Shown: positions 7,379 through 16,030, counted from the stretch's first letter. The stretch is 31,311 bases of DNA from Loktanella sp. UBA3435 (GCA_002378665.1 DFSO01000005.1:2366-33676); one strand, 5' to 3'. Notes: a model not told the origin generated them from the sequence alone. Numbers and translations: made by a program.

Positions 7379-9403
7379 ATGACCAGCTATCCGCATATGC
7401 TTGCCCCGCTTGATCTGGGTTTTACCACGCTCAAAAACCGCGTTCTGATGGGGTCGATGCATACTGGCCTTGAGGAGACCAAGGATTGGAACCGCGTCGC
7501 CGAGTTTTACGCGACCCGTGCCCGTGGTGGTGTAGCCCTGATGGTGACGGGAGGCATGGCGCCGAACCGCGAGGGTGGCGTTTTTCCGGGAGCGGCTGGG
7601 CTTTTTTCTGACGCGGATATTGCGAACCATAAAATTGTAACTGACCGTGTGCATGATGCAGGTGGCAAGATCGCGATGCAGATTTTGCACGCGGGCCGCT
7701 ATGCCTATTCGCCTGACTGTGTGTCTGCTTCGGCCGTGAAATCCCCGATTTCTCCGTTTGCGCCCAAGTCGCTGGATGCTGAAGGGATCGAAAAGCAGAT
7801 CGCTGATATCGTGACTGCCGCTGTTCGTGCCAAAGAGGCAGGCTACGACGGTGTCGAGGTGATGGGCTCGGAGGGGTATTTCCTCAACCAGTTCCTCGTG
7901 ACACATACTAATAAGCGCGACGATGAATGGGGCGGATCATACGAGAACCGCATGCGCCTGCCAGTTGAGGTGGTGGCCCGCGTCCGTAAGGCGGTCGGTG
8001 CGGAATTCATTCTGATTTACCGTTTGTCGATGATCGACCTGATCCCGAATGGCTCGACGTGGGCCGAGGTTGTGCAATTGGCGAAGGCTGTCGAGGCGGC
8101 GGGGGCGACGATCCTGAATACGGGCATTGGCTGGCACGAGGCCCGCATTCCGACAATCGCGACGAGCGTGCCGCGTCGTGCCTTTTCTTGGGTGACCAAG
8201 AAGCTGATGGGCGAGGTGTCGATCCCTGTTATCACGTCGAACCGCATCAATACACCGCAGGTGGCCGAGGATGTCTTGGCCGAAGGTTGCGCCGACATGG
8301 TGAGCATGGCGCGCCCGTTCCTTGCCGATCCTGATTTCGTCGCCAAGGCGCAAGCTGGGCAGGCGGCGATGATCGCACCTTGTATTGCGTGTAATCAGGC
8401 ATGCTTGGACCATACGTTCAGCGGTAAGATGTCGTCATGCCTCGTTAATCCGCGTGCTTGTCATGAGACGGATTTGGTTCTCTCGCCTGCGATTGCGCCC
8501 AAGACCGTTGCTGTTGTCGGTGCTGGGCCTGCGGGTCTTTCGACCGCTTTGGCGCTAGCCGAGCGCGGCCATAAGGTAAGTATTTTCGACAAAGCCAGCG
8601 AGATTGGCGGTCAGTTGAATATGGCCAAGCAGGTGCCAGGCAAGGAAGAGTTCTGGGGCTTGGTGGATTATTATCGGGCACAGGTGGCGGCCGCCGGCAT
8701 TGACCTGCGGCTTGGTGTTGTGGCGGATGTTGCGGCTTTGGCAGGCTTTGACGAGGTGGTGATTGCCACAGGTGTCGCACCGCGTGACACAGGGATTGCG
8801 GGTCAGGACGGGCCAAATGTGCTGTCTTATATTGACGTGCTGCGTGGCAAAGCATCGGTTGGCAAGCGCGTGGCGATTATTGGTGCGGGTGGCATTGGGT
8901 TTGATGTGGCCGAGTATCTGGTGACGGACGACAGCCTGACCGAGGATTTGCAGGCGTGGCTGACCGAATGGGGCGTGGCTGATCCTGAGGTGGAGCGTGG
9001 CGGTGTGAGCCCTGCAGGACCGAAGCCTGATGCGCCTGTGCGCGAAGTGACGTTGTTGCAGCGCAAGACGCAGAAGCTGGGCAAGAACCTCGGCAAGACG
9101 ACGGGCTGGATTCACCGCGCCGCGTTGCAAATGAAAAACGTCAAGATGATCGGTGGCGTGAATTACGAGCGTATCGATGCAGAAGGTCTGCATGTGTCCT
9201 ACGGCGAGGCGCGTGAGAACCCGACGCTGATCGCCGTAGATACGGTTGTAATGTGCGCAGGGCAGGTACCTGAACGCTCGCTTGCCGATGCCTTGATCGC
9301 GGCGGGGCGTACTTGCCACGTCATCGGGGGGGCGGATGTGGCTGCTGAACTGGACGCCAAGCGGGCGATTGATCAGGGCACAAGGCTTGCCGCAACGATC
9401 TAA
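7379..9403 (+). CDS. fadH: NADPH-dependent 2,4-dienoyl-CoA reductase
   Basis: FadH reduces 2,4-dienoyl-CoA intermediates so that polyunsaturated fatty acids can enter beta-oxidation. The 674-residue protein matches the E. coli enzyme (672 residues) along its length. The N-terminal FMN-binding Old Yellow Enzyme barrel carries tyrosine 167 (GSEGYFLN) and histidine 253 (GWHEARIPT), corresponding to the catalytic pair of the E. coli enzyme. The 4Fe-4S motif uses C335, C338, C342 and C354 (CIACNQAC then SCLVNP). An FAD-binding domain begins at VAVVGAGPAGLS near residue 377, followed by a pyridine-nucleotide domain with AIIGAGGIGFD. GGAG lies before the ATG. It lies apart from other fatty acid genes; the AEC transporter gene follows after 64 bp. 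Confidence 0.95.
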   Translation: MTSYPHMLAPLDLGFTTLKNRVLMGSMHTGLEETKDWNRVAEFYATRARGGVALMVTGGMAPNREGGVFPGAAGLFSDADIANHKIVTDRVHDAGGKIAMQILHAGRYAYSPDCVSASAVKSPISPFAPKSLDAEGIEKQIADIVTAAVRAKEAGYDGVEVMGSEGYFLNQFLVTHTNKRDDEWGGSYENRMRLPVEVVARVRKAVGAEFILIYRLSMIDLIPNGSTWAEVVQLAKAVEAAGATILNTGIGWHEARIPTIATSVPRRAFSWVTKKLMGEVSIPVITSNRINTPQVAEDVLAEGCADMVSMARPFLADPDFVAKAQAGQAAMIAPCIACNQACLDHTFSGKMSSCLVNPRACHETDLVLSPAIAPKTVAVVGAGPAGLSTALALAERGHKVSIFDKASEIGGQLNMAKQVPGKEEFWGLVDYYRAQVAAAGIDLRLGVVADVAALAGFDEVVIATGVAPRDTGIAGQDGPNVLSYIDVLRGKASVGKRVAIIGAGGIGFDVAEYLVTDDSLTEDLQAWLTEWGVADPEVERGGVSPAGPKPDAPVREVTLLQRKTQKLGKNLGKTTGWIHRAALQMKNVKMIGGVNYERIDAEGLHVSYGEARENPTLIAVDTVVMCAGQVPERSLADALIAAGRTCHVIGGADVAAELDAKRAIDQGTRLAATI

Positions 9404-9467
9404 GCTGCCTTGCGAGGGACGTGGTTTCGCGGTCTAAGGAGTGCTACCCAACCTTGGACCTTGCGCG

Positions 9468-10379
9468 ATGGTATTTCTGACGATCCTTTTGGGCCTGAGC
9501 CCCAGCTTTCTCATGGTGATCTTGGGTGGGCTCGTGCGGAACCGTTTGTCGGTCAACGCTTGGCAGGGGCTCGATAAGCTCAATTTCGAGATATTATTTC
9601 CCGCACTTCTGTTTGTGTCCGCAGCGAGCCGCCCAATTGAGGTGGCGAACCTTTTGCGCATGGCCCCTGCGGTTTGGGCGATTCTATTGGCGGGGTTGCT
9701 CTTGGGTCTGTTCGCGCGGCGCATCGGGCCCGCTAGCTTTCTCGATTTCGCAGGCGCATGGCAAACGGCGTGGCGGTTCAACTCTGCGATTGCCTTGGTC
9801 GCGGTGGGCACATTGAGCCGCGCGAATGAGGCGCAGATGGCGGTGGCCATTGGCTTGGCCGTGCCTGTGGCGAATATCTTTGCGGTCTCGGCCTTGTCGC
9901 GGGGCGGCAGCCTTGGGCTTTGGGCGAGCGTCAAACGGGTTGCGATGAACCCGTTTCTACTTGCCTCGGTCGCAGGTGTGATTGTCGGGCTCACGGGGCT
10001 ATCGATCCCCGCAATCATCCTAAGCCCGCTTCAGATGTTGGCGGCAGCGGCGATCCCGATTGCGCTCATCTCGGTGGGGGCGACGATGAACTGGCGGGCT
10101 TTGGCCAAATTGGACCGTTTCAATGGGGCGATCTGTGCAATTAAGTTGATCGCCCTGCCTGCCATCACGCTCATAGGTTGCATTGCTTTGCAGATCCCAC
10201 CAGCGATTGGAACGGTTCTTGTGGTGTTTGCAGCGCTGCCCACAGCCTCTGCGGCCCACGTGCTGGCGGCGGGATTCGGGGCCAGTCGCGAGCTGGTCGC
10301 GACCTTGGTGGCACAATCAACTTTATTGGGAGCGGTGACGCTCCCAATCTGGATCACGATTGCCGAATTGTTGCTATAA
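9468..10379 (+). CDS. AEC family transporter (auxin efflux carrier type permease)
   Basis: This 303-residue integral membrane protein has about ten hydrophobic helices arranged as two inverted halves, as in the bile/arsenite/riboflavin and AEC permease superfamily. Typical AEC features are the N-terminal PSFLMVILGGLVRN, the LNFEILFPALLF helix and the C-terminal AHVLAAGFGASRELVATLV segment. The substrate cannot be told; bacterial members export or import small organic acids such as malate. The ATG at 9468 was preferred to a GTG at 9441, although the best Shine-Dalgarno (AAGGAG) sits too close to that GTG and too far from this ATG, so the start is uncertain. A perfect 10-bp hairpin lies inside the last codons. 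Confidence 0.82.
   Translation: MVFLTILLGLSPSFLMVILGGLVRNRLSVNAWQGLDKLNFEILFPALLFVSAASRPIEVANLLRMAPAVWAILLAGLLLGLFARRIGPASFLDFAGAWQTAWRFNSAIALVAVGTLSRANEAQMAVAIGLAVPVANIFAVSALSRGGSLGLWASVKRVAMNPFLLASVAGVIVGLTGLSIPAIILSPLQMLAAAAIPIALISVGATMNWRALAKLDRFNGAICAIKLIALPAITLIGCIALQIPPAIGTVLVVFAALPTASAAHVLAAGFGASRELVATLVAQSTLLGAVTLPIWITIAELLL
10325..10348 (+). repeat. Perfect hairpin inside the 3' end of the AEC gene
   Basis: ATTGGGAGCG (10325-10334) pairs perfectly with CGCTCCCAAT (10339-10348) around GTGA, a GNRA-type tetraloop. It lies about 30 bp before the stop codon and encodes LLGAVTLPI. It could stabilise the mRNA 3' end or slow transcription. No T-run follows. Confidence 0.55.
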
Positions 10380-10471
10380 CCAATGAAATAAGGGGTTGCG
10401 TGTTTCCCCACCGCGAACAGTGCCTCACAAATCCCCCGTATTGTCGCGCCAGCGTCCCATTCCTGCCTGAT

Positions 10472-10502
10472 TTGACCGTCAAACCTCATCCCAACGAATA
10501 AT
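10472..10502 (+). promoter_or_regulatory. Candidate promoter of the LysR gene
   Basis: TTGACC (10472-10477) and GAATAA (10496-10501) are separated by 18 bp, and the predicted transcript would start just ahead of the ribosome binding site AGAGGAG. The -35 is strong and the -10 moderate. The 142-bp gap to the AEC gene supports separate transcription. Confidence 0.4.
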
Positions 10503-10521
10503 GAGTTGCAGAGGAGCGAGC

Positions 10522-11427
10522 ATGGATCGCCTCACCGAAATGGAAGCCTTCGCCACAGTTGTGGATCAAGGTGGATTTACAGATGCGGTCAAGAAGATGG
10601 GGATTTCGAAATCCGCCGTTTCAAAGCACGTCTCCTCGCTTGAGGCCCGCCTTGGTGCGCGTCTTTTGAACCGGACGACACGTCGTGTCAGCCCGACTGA
10701 AATTGGCCTCGCATATTATGATCGCGCACGTCGTGTTCTGAATGACGCAGGTGAAGCGGACGCGCTTGTCACCTCGATGCAATCAGCACCTTCGGGTCTA
10801 CTGCGCATCTCTGTGGCGACGGATTTCGGGGTGAACCATTTGTCTCCTGTGCTTGGCGACTTCCTGACAGAATTTCCTGATATCACGGTTAACATGGTTC
10901 TCAACAATCGCTATGTTGAGCTGATCTCTGAAGGTTTCGATATGGCCGTGCGGATTGGGGAGCTGGAAGACAGCACCCTGAAAGCACGCAAATTGACCGA
11001 GACCACAAAGCGGATGATCGCGAGCCCTGGCTACTTTGCAAAGCATGGTCGCCCTGAAAAGATCGACGATCTGAACGATCACAAGCTGCTGCATTATTCC
11101 AACCAAGCGAACTCTGCTGTTTGGAAACTGACCGCGCCCTCGGGTGAAAAGCGGCAAGTGCGCACGGCTGGCTGGCTGACGGTCAACGACGGTCAATCGT
11201 TGTTGAACGCTTGTGTCGGCGGTCTTGGTATCGCTTATTTGCCAAGCTTCTTATATGCGGATGCGCTGGCCAAAGGCCTTGTAGAAGAGGCGATCCCTGA
11301 TCTGCCCGTCGAGACCCAAGGCATCTATGCGGTCTATCCGCCGGGCCGCTTTACGCAGCCCAAAGTCCGCGCCTTTATTGATTTTCTCGTGCATGCCTTG
11401 GCCGATAAAGGGCCTGATATCTGGTAG
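10522..11427 (+). CDS. LysR family transcriptional regulator
   Basis: This 301-residue LysR-type regulator has a winged helix-turn-helix in residues 1-60 (MDRLTEMEAF through NRTTRRVSPTE, with SKSAVSKHVSSLE as recognition region). The substrate-binding-like effector domain spans about 85-295. It resembles the CrgA/AaeR-type group with VNDGQSLLNACVGGLGIAYLP. The ATG at 10522 has AGAGGAG correctly placed upstream; an ATG seven codons earlier is less likely. It is followed by a strong terminator, so it is probably monocistronic. LysR proteins usually regulate a divergent neighbour, but here the upstream AEC gene points the same way, so the target is unclear. Confidence 0.9.
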   Translation: MDRLTEMEAFATVVDQGGFTDAVKKMGISKSAVSKHVSSLEARLGARLLNRTTRRVSPTEIGLAYYDRARRVLNDAGEADALVTSMQSAPSGLLRISVATDFGVNHLSPVLGDFLTEFPDITVNMVLNNRYVELISEGFDMAVRIGELEDSTLKARKLTETTKRMIASPGYFAKHGRPEKIDDLNDHKLLHYSNQANSAVWKLTAPSGEKRQVRTAGWLTVNDGQSLLNACVGGLGIAYLPSFLYADALAKGLVEEAIPDLPVETQGIYAVYPPGRFTQPKVRAFIDFLVHALADKGPDIW

Positions 11428-11464
11428 CACTCAACAGTTCCCAACGGTGTTATTCACCTGACTT

Positions 11465-11491
11465 GCGCGGCCCTAGTGGCCGCGCTTTTTT
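11465..11491 (+). terminator. Strong intrinsic terminator after the LysR gene
   Basis: GCGCGGCC (11465-11472) pairs perfectly with GGCCGCGC (11478-11485) around CTAGT and is followed by six T residues (11486-11491). It lies about 40 bp after the LysR stop. Confidence 0.9.
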
Positions 11492-11553
11492 GTTTTTGGG
11501 CGTTAAAACTGCATCAATACTTCTGATTTATGGTTCGTGCAGAAGGAATCTGT

Positions 11554-12318
11554 ATGAACAAATTGTTCCGTATCTTGGCACCGTCTAGCGCCCTAAGTGT
11601 GGTGATACATATCGTGCTATGGATTTCTATGATTTGGCTCGCAAATATCGGCTTTGCCTATATGACGGTTGATAGTCTGGACTATTCACTTCTTTATTAC
11701 GGCGCACATGCGTTTTTCGTTGGTGGTCCATTCATTGTTTTCGTGACGTTCGTCACGCGCTATCAAATCCGGTTTCAAAAACACCTTTCTTTGCTCTCGC
11801 GCAAAGACGGACTCACTGGACTGAACAATCGCCGCACGTTTATGGAACTGGCTCAGATGCGCTTGGACGAGTCCGCTTGTGGCACTTTAATTCTATTGGA
11901 TGCAGATCATTTCAAACGGGTGAATGACGTCTATGGCCATGCGGTTGGGGATGTTTGCCTCAAGGAAATCGCTCATCGGCTGAAGTGGAACCTGAGAGAG
12001 ATTGACGTTGCGGGCCGCATCGGCGGAGAGGAATTCGCGGTTTTATTCGCAGGTGCAACAATCGAGCAAGCGCGTGTTATTGCGGGTCGGTTGGGGCAAC
12101 CCATCCCATTTCGCGCCGAGGGTGTAGAGGCGCATTTATCGATAACGCTTTCGATGGGGGCTGTCTTGATCGAACCAGACGTATCACTCGACGCCCATTT
12201 GATTCGCGCTGATCAGGCGCTTTACGCCGCGAAAGAAGCCGGGCGTGCCCGACTGGTCATTTGGTCCGAACCATCGCCGCCACCCACTGAAGATGGGCTA
12301 AAAAAGTCAGCTGCTTGA
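11554..12318 (+). CDS. Membrane-bound diguanylate cyclase (GGDEF domain)
   Basis: This 254-residue protein synthesises c-di-GMP from two GTP, a signal that usually shifts cells toward attachment. Two N-terminal transmembrane helices (about 13-37 and 48-70) are followed by a GGDEF domain from residue 86 (DGLTGLNNRR). The active-site motif is GGEEF at 157-161, an active variant. The product-inhibition I-site RxxD is intact as REID (148-151), five residues upstream. There is no sensory domain beyond the two helices and no EAL domain. The ATG at 11554 has AGAAGGAA upstream, better than an ATG eight codons earlier. Its stop lies 2 bp from the convergent OmpA-family gene. Confidence 0.9.
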   Translation: MNKLFRILAPSSALSVVIHIVLWISMIWLANIGFAYMTVDSLDYSLLYYGAHAFFVGGPFIVFVTFVTRYQIRFQKHLSLLSRKDGLTGLNNRRTFMELAQMRLDESACGTLILLDADHFKRVNDVYGHAVGDVCLKEIAHRLKWNLREIDVAGRIGGEEFAVLFAGATIEQARVIAGRLGQPIPFRAEGVEAHLSITLSMGAVLIEPDVSLDAHLIRADQALYAAKEAGRARLVIWSEPSPPPTEDGLKKSAA

Positions 12319-12320
12319 AT

Positions 12321-13253
12321 CTATTGTGTGGATGTGACGATCACTTCAACCCGACGGTTTGCATCGCGGCCTTCTTGCGTTTGGTTGCTGGCAATGGGCG
12401 ACAGGTACCCCATTCCCTGTGCATCTAATTGCCTGCGTGCGACGCCATAGTCCGACACCAGTCTTTCCAAAACGGATCCTGCACGCCGTTTGGAAAGTAC
12501 AATGTTGCCATCTAGCGATCCAGATGCATCCGTATGCCCGACAAGGGCGACGCTTAAATCGGGTTGCGCGGCGAGATAATCGGCCAAAGCTTGCAGCGCG
12601 TCAAACGAACCATCAGCCAATTGCGAAGACCCCGTTTCGAACGTGAGCCCTGATAGAATGGCGTGTCCAGTTTCTGAAAGTGACGCCGCAAAATCTGTTG
12701 GCGGCACGGATGAGGGGGATGCGCGTAGTGTCTGTGCCGTTGCTTCAGAAACCGTCTCTGCCGCCGCCCCAACTCGCGTGACTTGAACAAATCCTGCATT
12801 GGCTGACCTGCTTGCAATGATGCTTATGATCTCAGCGCCCTCATCCGTGTCGCGACTTGCGGCCAAATACCGAAAGTCGCCAAGATTGACCTGCATATCG
12901 GGGGGCGGCAAGACAGGCGTCGAAAACCGGAAATCAAACCCGCCACAGGCTTGGTCTTTGCATTCGAACAGGATTTCAAACCCGTCGTTGCGCAATTGCT
13001 CGCGGACAGGGCGGACCAGCTGAAGTGAGGTGAGACCTGTCGCGCTAATGCGCCACGCTTGTTGGGTCAGGTGCCCTTCCTCGGTTTTGACGGGCAACCC
13101 GCCAGCGACCCAAGGACCGATGGGCATCGCGTAGCTGTCAACCGCGCTGCTTGTTTCACGCAAAAGGGTGGCATTGCTCGGAAAGTTGAGTGTTTGTGAG
13201 GCCGCAAATGATGCCCACAATGCGCCAAAGAAAGTGAGGACTGCGAGCTTCAT
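12321..13253 (-). CDS. OmpA family outer membrane/peptidoglycan-binding protein
   Basis: This 310-residue exported protein has a signal peptide (MKLAVLTFFGALWASFAAS, cleavage near residue 19). Its C-terminal OmpA domain spans about 200-308, with VGHTDASGS, LSKRRAGSVLERL and DANRRVEV, the peptidoglycan-binding signature. The N-terminal region (about 20-190) is not a recognised barrel; it has two cysteines in FECKDQACGG that could form a disulphide. The start overlaps the upstream AhpD-like gene by 4 nt (ATGA), placing it last in a four-gene operon. It is convergent with the diguanylate cyclase gene, with 2 bp between the stops, and no terminator hairpin fits between them. Confidence 0.88.
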   Translation of the reverse strand: MKLAVLTFFGALWASFAASQTLNFPSNATLLRETSSAVDSYAMPIGPWVAGGLPVKTEEGHLTQQAWRISATGLTSLQLVRPVREQLRNDGFEILFECKDQACGGFDFRFSTPVLPPPDMQVNLGDFRYLAASRDTDEGAEIISIIASRSANAGFVQVTRVGAAAETVSEATAQTLRASPSSVPPTDFAASLSETGHAILSGLTFETGSSQLADGSFDALQALADYLAAQPDLSVALVGHTDASGSLDGNIVLSKRRAGSVLERLVSDYGVARRQLDAQGMGYLSPIASNQTQEGRDANRRVEVIVTSTQ

Positions 13254-13828
13254 CGCGCCTGACTATGATATTCGTCGTTCGGGCGCATATCGACAGCCGA
13301 GGCCATGCGGTTCGTCATGTTATAAAAGCTGGCGGTGGCGGCGATATCCCAGATATCGGCCTCGGAAAAACCAACGCCGCGCAGGGTGTCGCGATCAGCT
13401 TCCACAATAGCCGCACTGGCCACAGTCATCTTTTCAGCAAAGCCAAGCATCGCCGTTTGCCGCGCATCCAAGGGGGCGACCCGCCAGTTCATCACCAGCA
13501 TCTCACCCAGTTTCGGATCACCCGAAAGCTGCCGCACAGCGGCACCATGGGCCGTCAGGCAGTAATAACATTTGTTGATGGAAGAGACCGTTACTGCGAT
13601 CATCTCGCGCTCTAGCTTCGAGAGGCCTGAGTCCGCGAGCATGATATTGTTATACAGCGCCGAGAATGTATCGAGCTTTTCTGCATCAAACGCATAAGCC
13701 CGCAGAACATTTGGGATCATGCCAAGTTTTTCTTGGCAGACATCAAAATATTTTTGGTTCGCGGCAGGCAGTGGATCGGCCATTGGCAGGTCTAGGGCAG
13801 TAGGTTTATCGGTCACGTGGGCGCTCAC
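13250..13828 (-). CDS. AhpD-like peroxidase-related protein (carboxymuconolactone decarboxylase family)
   Basis: This 192-residue protein of the AhpD/CMD superfamily probably acts in peroxide reduction or thiol redox chemistry. The catalytic arrangement known from AhpD is present with the right spacing: glutamate 75, C87 and C90 of the CYYC motif, and histidine 94 (LTAHG). Length fits the 'uncharacterised peroxidase-related enzyme' group (about 180-195 residues). Translation starts at GTG 13828, which overlaps the upstream acetyltransferase stop (GTGA), and its own stop overlaps the OmpA start. The physiological reductant is not evident from the neighbours. Confidence 0.87.
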   Translation of the reverse strand: MSAHVTDKPTALDLPMADPLPAANQKYFDVCQEKLGMIPNVLRAYAFDAEKLDTFSALYNNIMLADSGLSKLEREMIAVTVSSINKCYYCLTAHGAAVRQLSGDPKLGEMLVMNWRVAPLDARQTAMLGFAEKMTVASAAIVEADRDTLRGVGFSEADIWDIAATASFYNMTNRMASAVDMRPNDEYHSQAR

Positions 13829-14550
13829 TCTGATTTGAAACGATAATGGTAGTGTCCCACAACCGTCATGCCGAGGGAAGTGTAGAGCGCATTTGCGCCT
13901 GCGTTCACCTTTGTTGTGACCAAAGTGAGGAAGTCAGCACCGTTGTCGGCGGCCCAAAATGCGGCGGCACGGGTCATGTTGGCGGCCAAGCCTTGCCTGC
14001 GAAACGCGCTTCCGATTTCGAGCGCATGGAGCATCGCGCAGCCGTGCGACATGCCGACATAAGTGGTGCCTGCGGGTTTGTCGTGGGTGCGACCAAGCAG
14101 CGTGGTTTTGGGCATAGGGGCACGGTCCATCACAGCAAGGCGGGCGGCGTTGATCCCCCCCAGAGCCCATATTTCCACCTGTGCGGCGAGCGGCGGCCAA
14201 GCGGTGAAAACCGTCTTATGCGGTGGCCGCGTAGTGGTCATCGTGGCGGTTGGGGCGGCGTAAAGGGTCACGGGGTCTTTGATGAGATAACCGATGTTTT
14301 CGAGTTGCGCGTCGAGGTCCGCATCGGTGTCGCGGATCATGAAAAGCGCTGGTTGACCCATTTCGCCCATAGCTTTGGCAGCAGTTGCGATCTCGTCATT
14401 GTTTGCAGGGGCGTTGGCGGTAGCCGCGCTCACTCTGCTACCTGCGCCCAATCCACGGCGCAGGGTAAAAGGACCACAAGCTATCTTTTCGGCGGCGGGC
14501 CAAGTGGTGTCGACAACGTAGTAAAGGGTGGCAGCGGTTGGCAGTGTCAT
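13825..14550 (-). CDS. GNAT family N-acetyltransferase
   Basis: This 241-residue protein has a C-terminal GNAT acyltransferase fold. The acetyl-CoA-binding loop is seen as GSAFRRQGLAANMTRAAAFW near 190-210, and the late NAGANALYTSLGMTVVGHYHY segment is typical of the family. The N-terminal 120 residues are more variable and may determine the substrate, which is unknown. Both ends overlap neighbours by 4 nt (ATGA with cinA upstream, GTGA with the AhpD-like gene downstream), so it is translationally coupled. Acetylation of a small molecule or an N-terminus is equally possible. Confidence 0.8.
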   Translation of the reverse strand: MTLPTAATLYYVVDTTWPAAEKIACGPFTLRRGLGAGSRVSAATANAPANNDEIATAAKAMGEMGQPALFMIRDTDADLDAQLENIGYLIKDPVTLYAAPTATMTTTRPPHKTVFTAWPPLAAQVEIWALGGINAARLAVMDRAPMPKTTLLGRTHDKPAGTTYVGMSHGCAMLHALEIGSAFRRQGLAANMTRAAAFWAADNGADFLTLVTTKVNAGANALYTSLGMTVVGHYHYRFKSE

Positions 14551-15269
14551 GCTGGGAAAATTTCGGACAGTTCTGCCATCGCGGCATTCAGGGCCGCTTT
14601 ATCCTGACCGCGCACTACGAGGTTTGCACCGTAAACACCATTATCTTGGAACGGATAGGAGCCGACTGAAAGGGCAGGGTGACGGGCCGCAAATTCACCC
14701 AGTGGCCCCGCGATATCACCCTCGCCGCGCACAACGCGCAAGGATTGCGACAAAAGCGGTGCGCCGCCTGTGAGGTTTGGCAAAACCGAGGCGACCATAG
14801 CGGTGAACACCGACGGCACTCCTGCCATGACATGCACGTTTTCAAGCGTGAAACCAGGTGCAACGCTGACGGGGTTTTCAATCAGGATCGCATCCGCAGG
14901 GATACGTGCCATGCGCTGGCGGGCGGCATTGAATTCCTTGCCCGTACTTGCGTAATGCGCCGAGAGCAGTGCTGCCGCGTCGGCGCGTACGTCGATGGTT
15001 TTGCCAAATGCCGCGGCGATGCAATCGGCCGTGATGTCGTCATGGGTTGGGCCGATGCCGCCGCTGGTGAAGACATGGGTGTAGGTGCCGCTGAGCGCCT
15101 TGACCGCAGCGACAATCGCGGGGGCATCATCAGATACAACGCGGACTTCTTTGAGGTCGATACCGATTGCGGTCAACTGCCCTGCAAGGTGATACATATT
15201 GGCGTCGCGGGTGCGCCCCGACAGGATTTCGTCGCCAATTACAAGCATCGCGGCGGTGGGGTTACTCAT
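14547..15269 (-). CDS. CinA-like molybdopterin-binding domain protein (single-domain)
   Basis: This 240-residue protein consists of the MoaB/Mog-like domain of the competence/damage-inducible protein CinA. Signature parts are AAMLVIGDEILSGRTRDAN at the N-terminus and VFTSGGIGPTHDDITADCIA. The C-terminal amidase/deamidase domain of full-length CinA is absent, as is common in alphaproteobacteria, where it is a separate gene. Proposed activities of this domain include ADP-ribose or NADP-related pyrophosphatase; none can be assigned here. AGGAGAA precedes the ATG. It is first in an overlapping operon and divergent from sfsA with only 41 bp between them. Confidence 0.88.
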   Translation of the reverse strand: MSNPTAAMLVIGDEILSGRTRDANMYHLAGQLTAIGIDLKEVRVVSDDAPAIVAAVKALSGTYTHVFTSGGIGPTHDDITADCIAAAFGKTIDVRADAAALLSAHYASTGKEFNAARQRMARIPADAILIENPVSVAPGFTLENVHVMAGVPSVFTAMVASVLPNLTGGAPLLSQSLRVVRGEGDIAGPLGEFAARHPALSVGSYPFQDNGVYGANLVVRGQDKAALNAAMAELSEIFPA

Positions 15270-15297
15270 GGCGGTTCTCCTGTTGGGTTTGCTTTGT

Positions 15298-15304
15298 TAT
15301 AGAT
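15298..15304 (+). promoter_or_regulatory. Candidate -10 box implying a leaderless sfsA transcript
   Basis: TATAGAT at 15298-15304 would place transcription start at about 15310, essentially at the sfsA ATG (15311), which has no Shine-Dalgarno sequence. The -35 region, in the cinA ribosome binding site, is weak. Confidence 0.3.
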
Positions 15305-15310
15305 CGCAAT

Positions 15311-16030
15311 ATGGAATTTGCCACACCCCTTATCCCCGCCCGATTAATCCGCCGTTACAAGCGATTTCTGGCGGATGTGACCTTGCCCGACGGACGCGAG
15401 GTGGTGGCGCACTGCCCGAATCCGGGATCGATGTTGGGTTTGGCCGATGCGGGGATGAAGATCTGGCTGGAGCCGAATGACGATCCTAAGAAAAAGTTGA
15501 AATATGGTTGGCGCTTGGTCGATCATGAGAATGGGCATTTTACAGGGATTGATACATCCGTGCCCAATAAGGCGCTAAAAGCGGCGTTGATGGATCACGC
15601 GGTGGAGGGGTTGCCGCCCTATGAACTGGTGCGACCAGAGGTGAAGTATGCAGAGGGTAGCCGCATTGATTTTCTATTGAGCGGGCAGGGTGCGGATACC
15701 TATGTCGAGGTCAAAAGTGTCACTCTGATGCGCAGGGCGGGCCTTGCGGAGTTCCCCGATTGCGTGACAGCGCGTGGGGCGAAACACCTTTGTGCCTTGT
15801 CGCAGATGGTGGCGGAAGGTCACCGCGCTGTGATGTTATACTTGGTTCAACGGACCGATTGCGCGGCACTTAGCCTGAGCGCGGACATCGATCCCGCCTA
15901 TGCTCGGGGGTTTGATCTGGCCCGCGAAGCTGGCGTGCAGGTTTTGGTGTTCGATTGCGCGATTGATCCCAATGGCGTGACCATCAGGCGGACGATCCCG
16001 TTTCAAGACGCCTCCGGCGGGCATATTTAG
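15311..16030 (+). CDS. sfsA: DNA/RNA nuclease SfsA
   Basis: This 239-residue member of the SfsA family was first described as sugar fermentation stimulation protein and is now viewed as a nuclease-like, nucleic-acid-binding protein. Typical motifs are RRYKRFLADV, HCPNPGSMLGL, IDTSVPNKAL, the nuclease-like core PEVKYAEGSRIDFLL followed by YVEVKSVTL, and AEFPDCVTARGAKHL. The ATG at 15311 fits the family start (MEFATPLIPARL). No ribosome binding site precedes it, consistent with a leaderless message. Its last codons (DASGGHI, stop) are made by a GC-rich repeat element, discussed separately. The gene runs toward map and may be cotranscribed. Confidence 0.92.
   Translation: MEFATPLIPARLIRRYKRFLADVTLPDGREVVAHCPNPGSMLGLADAGMKIWLEPNDDPKKKLKYGWRLVDHENGHFTGIDTSVPNKALKAALMDHAVEGLPPYELVRPEVKYAEGSRIDFLLSGQGADTYVEVKSVTLMRRAGLAEFPDCVTARGAKHLCALSQMVAEGHRAVMLYLVQRTDCAALSLSADIDPAYARGFDLAREAGVQVLVFDCAIDPNGVTIRRTIPFQDASGGHI

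Noticed and set aside
8555..9319. 254-codon minus frame within fadH
   Set aside because: fadH matches its family along its full length, so this is a shadow.
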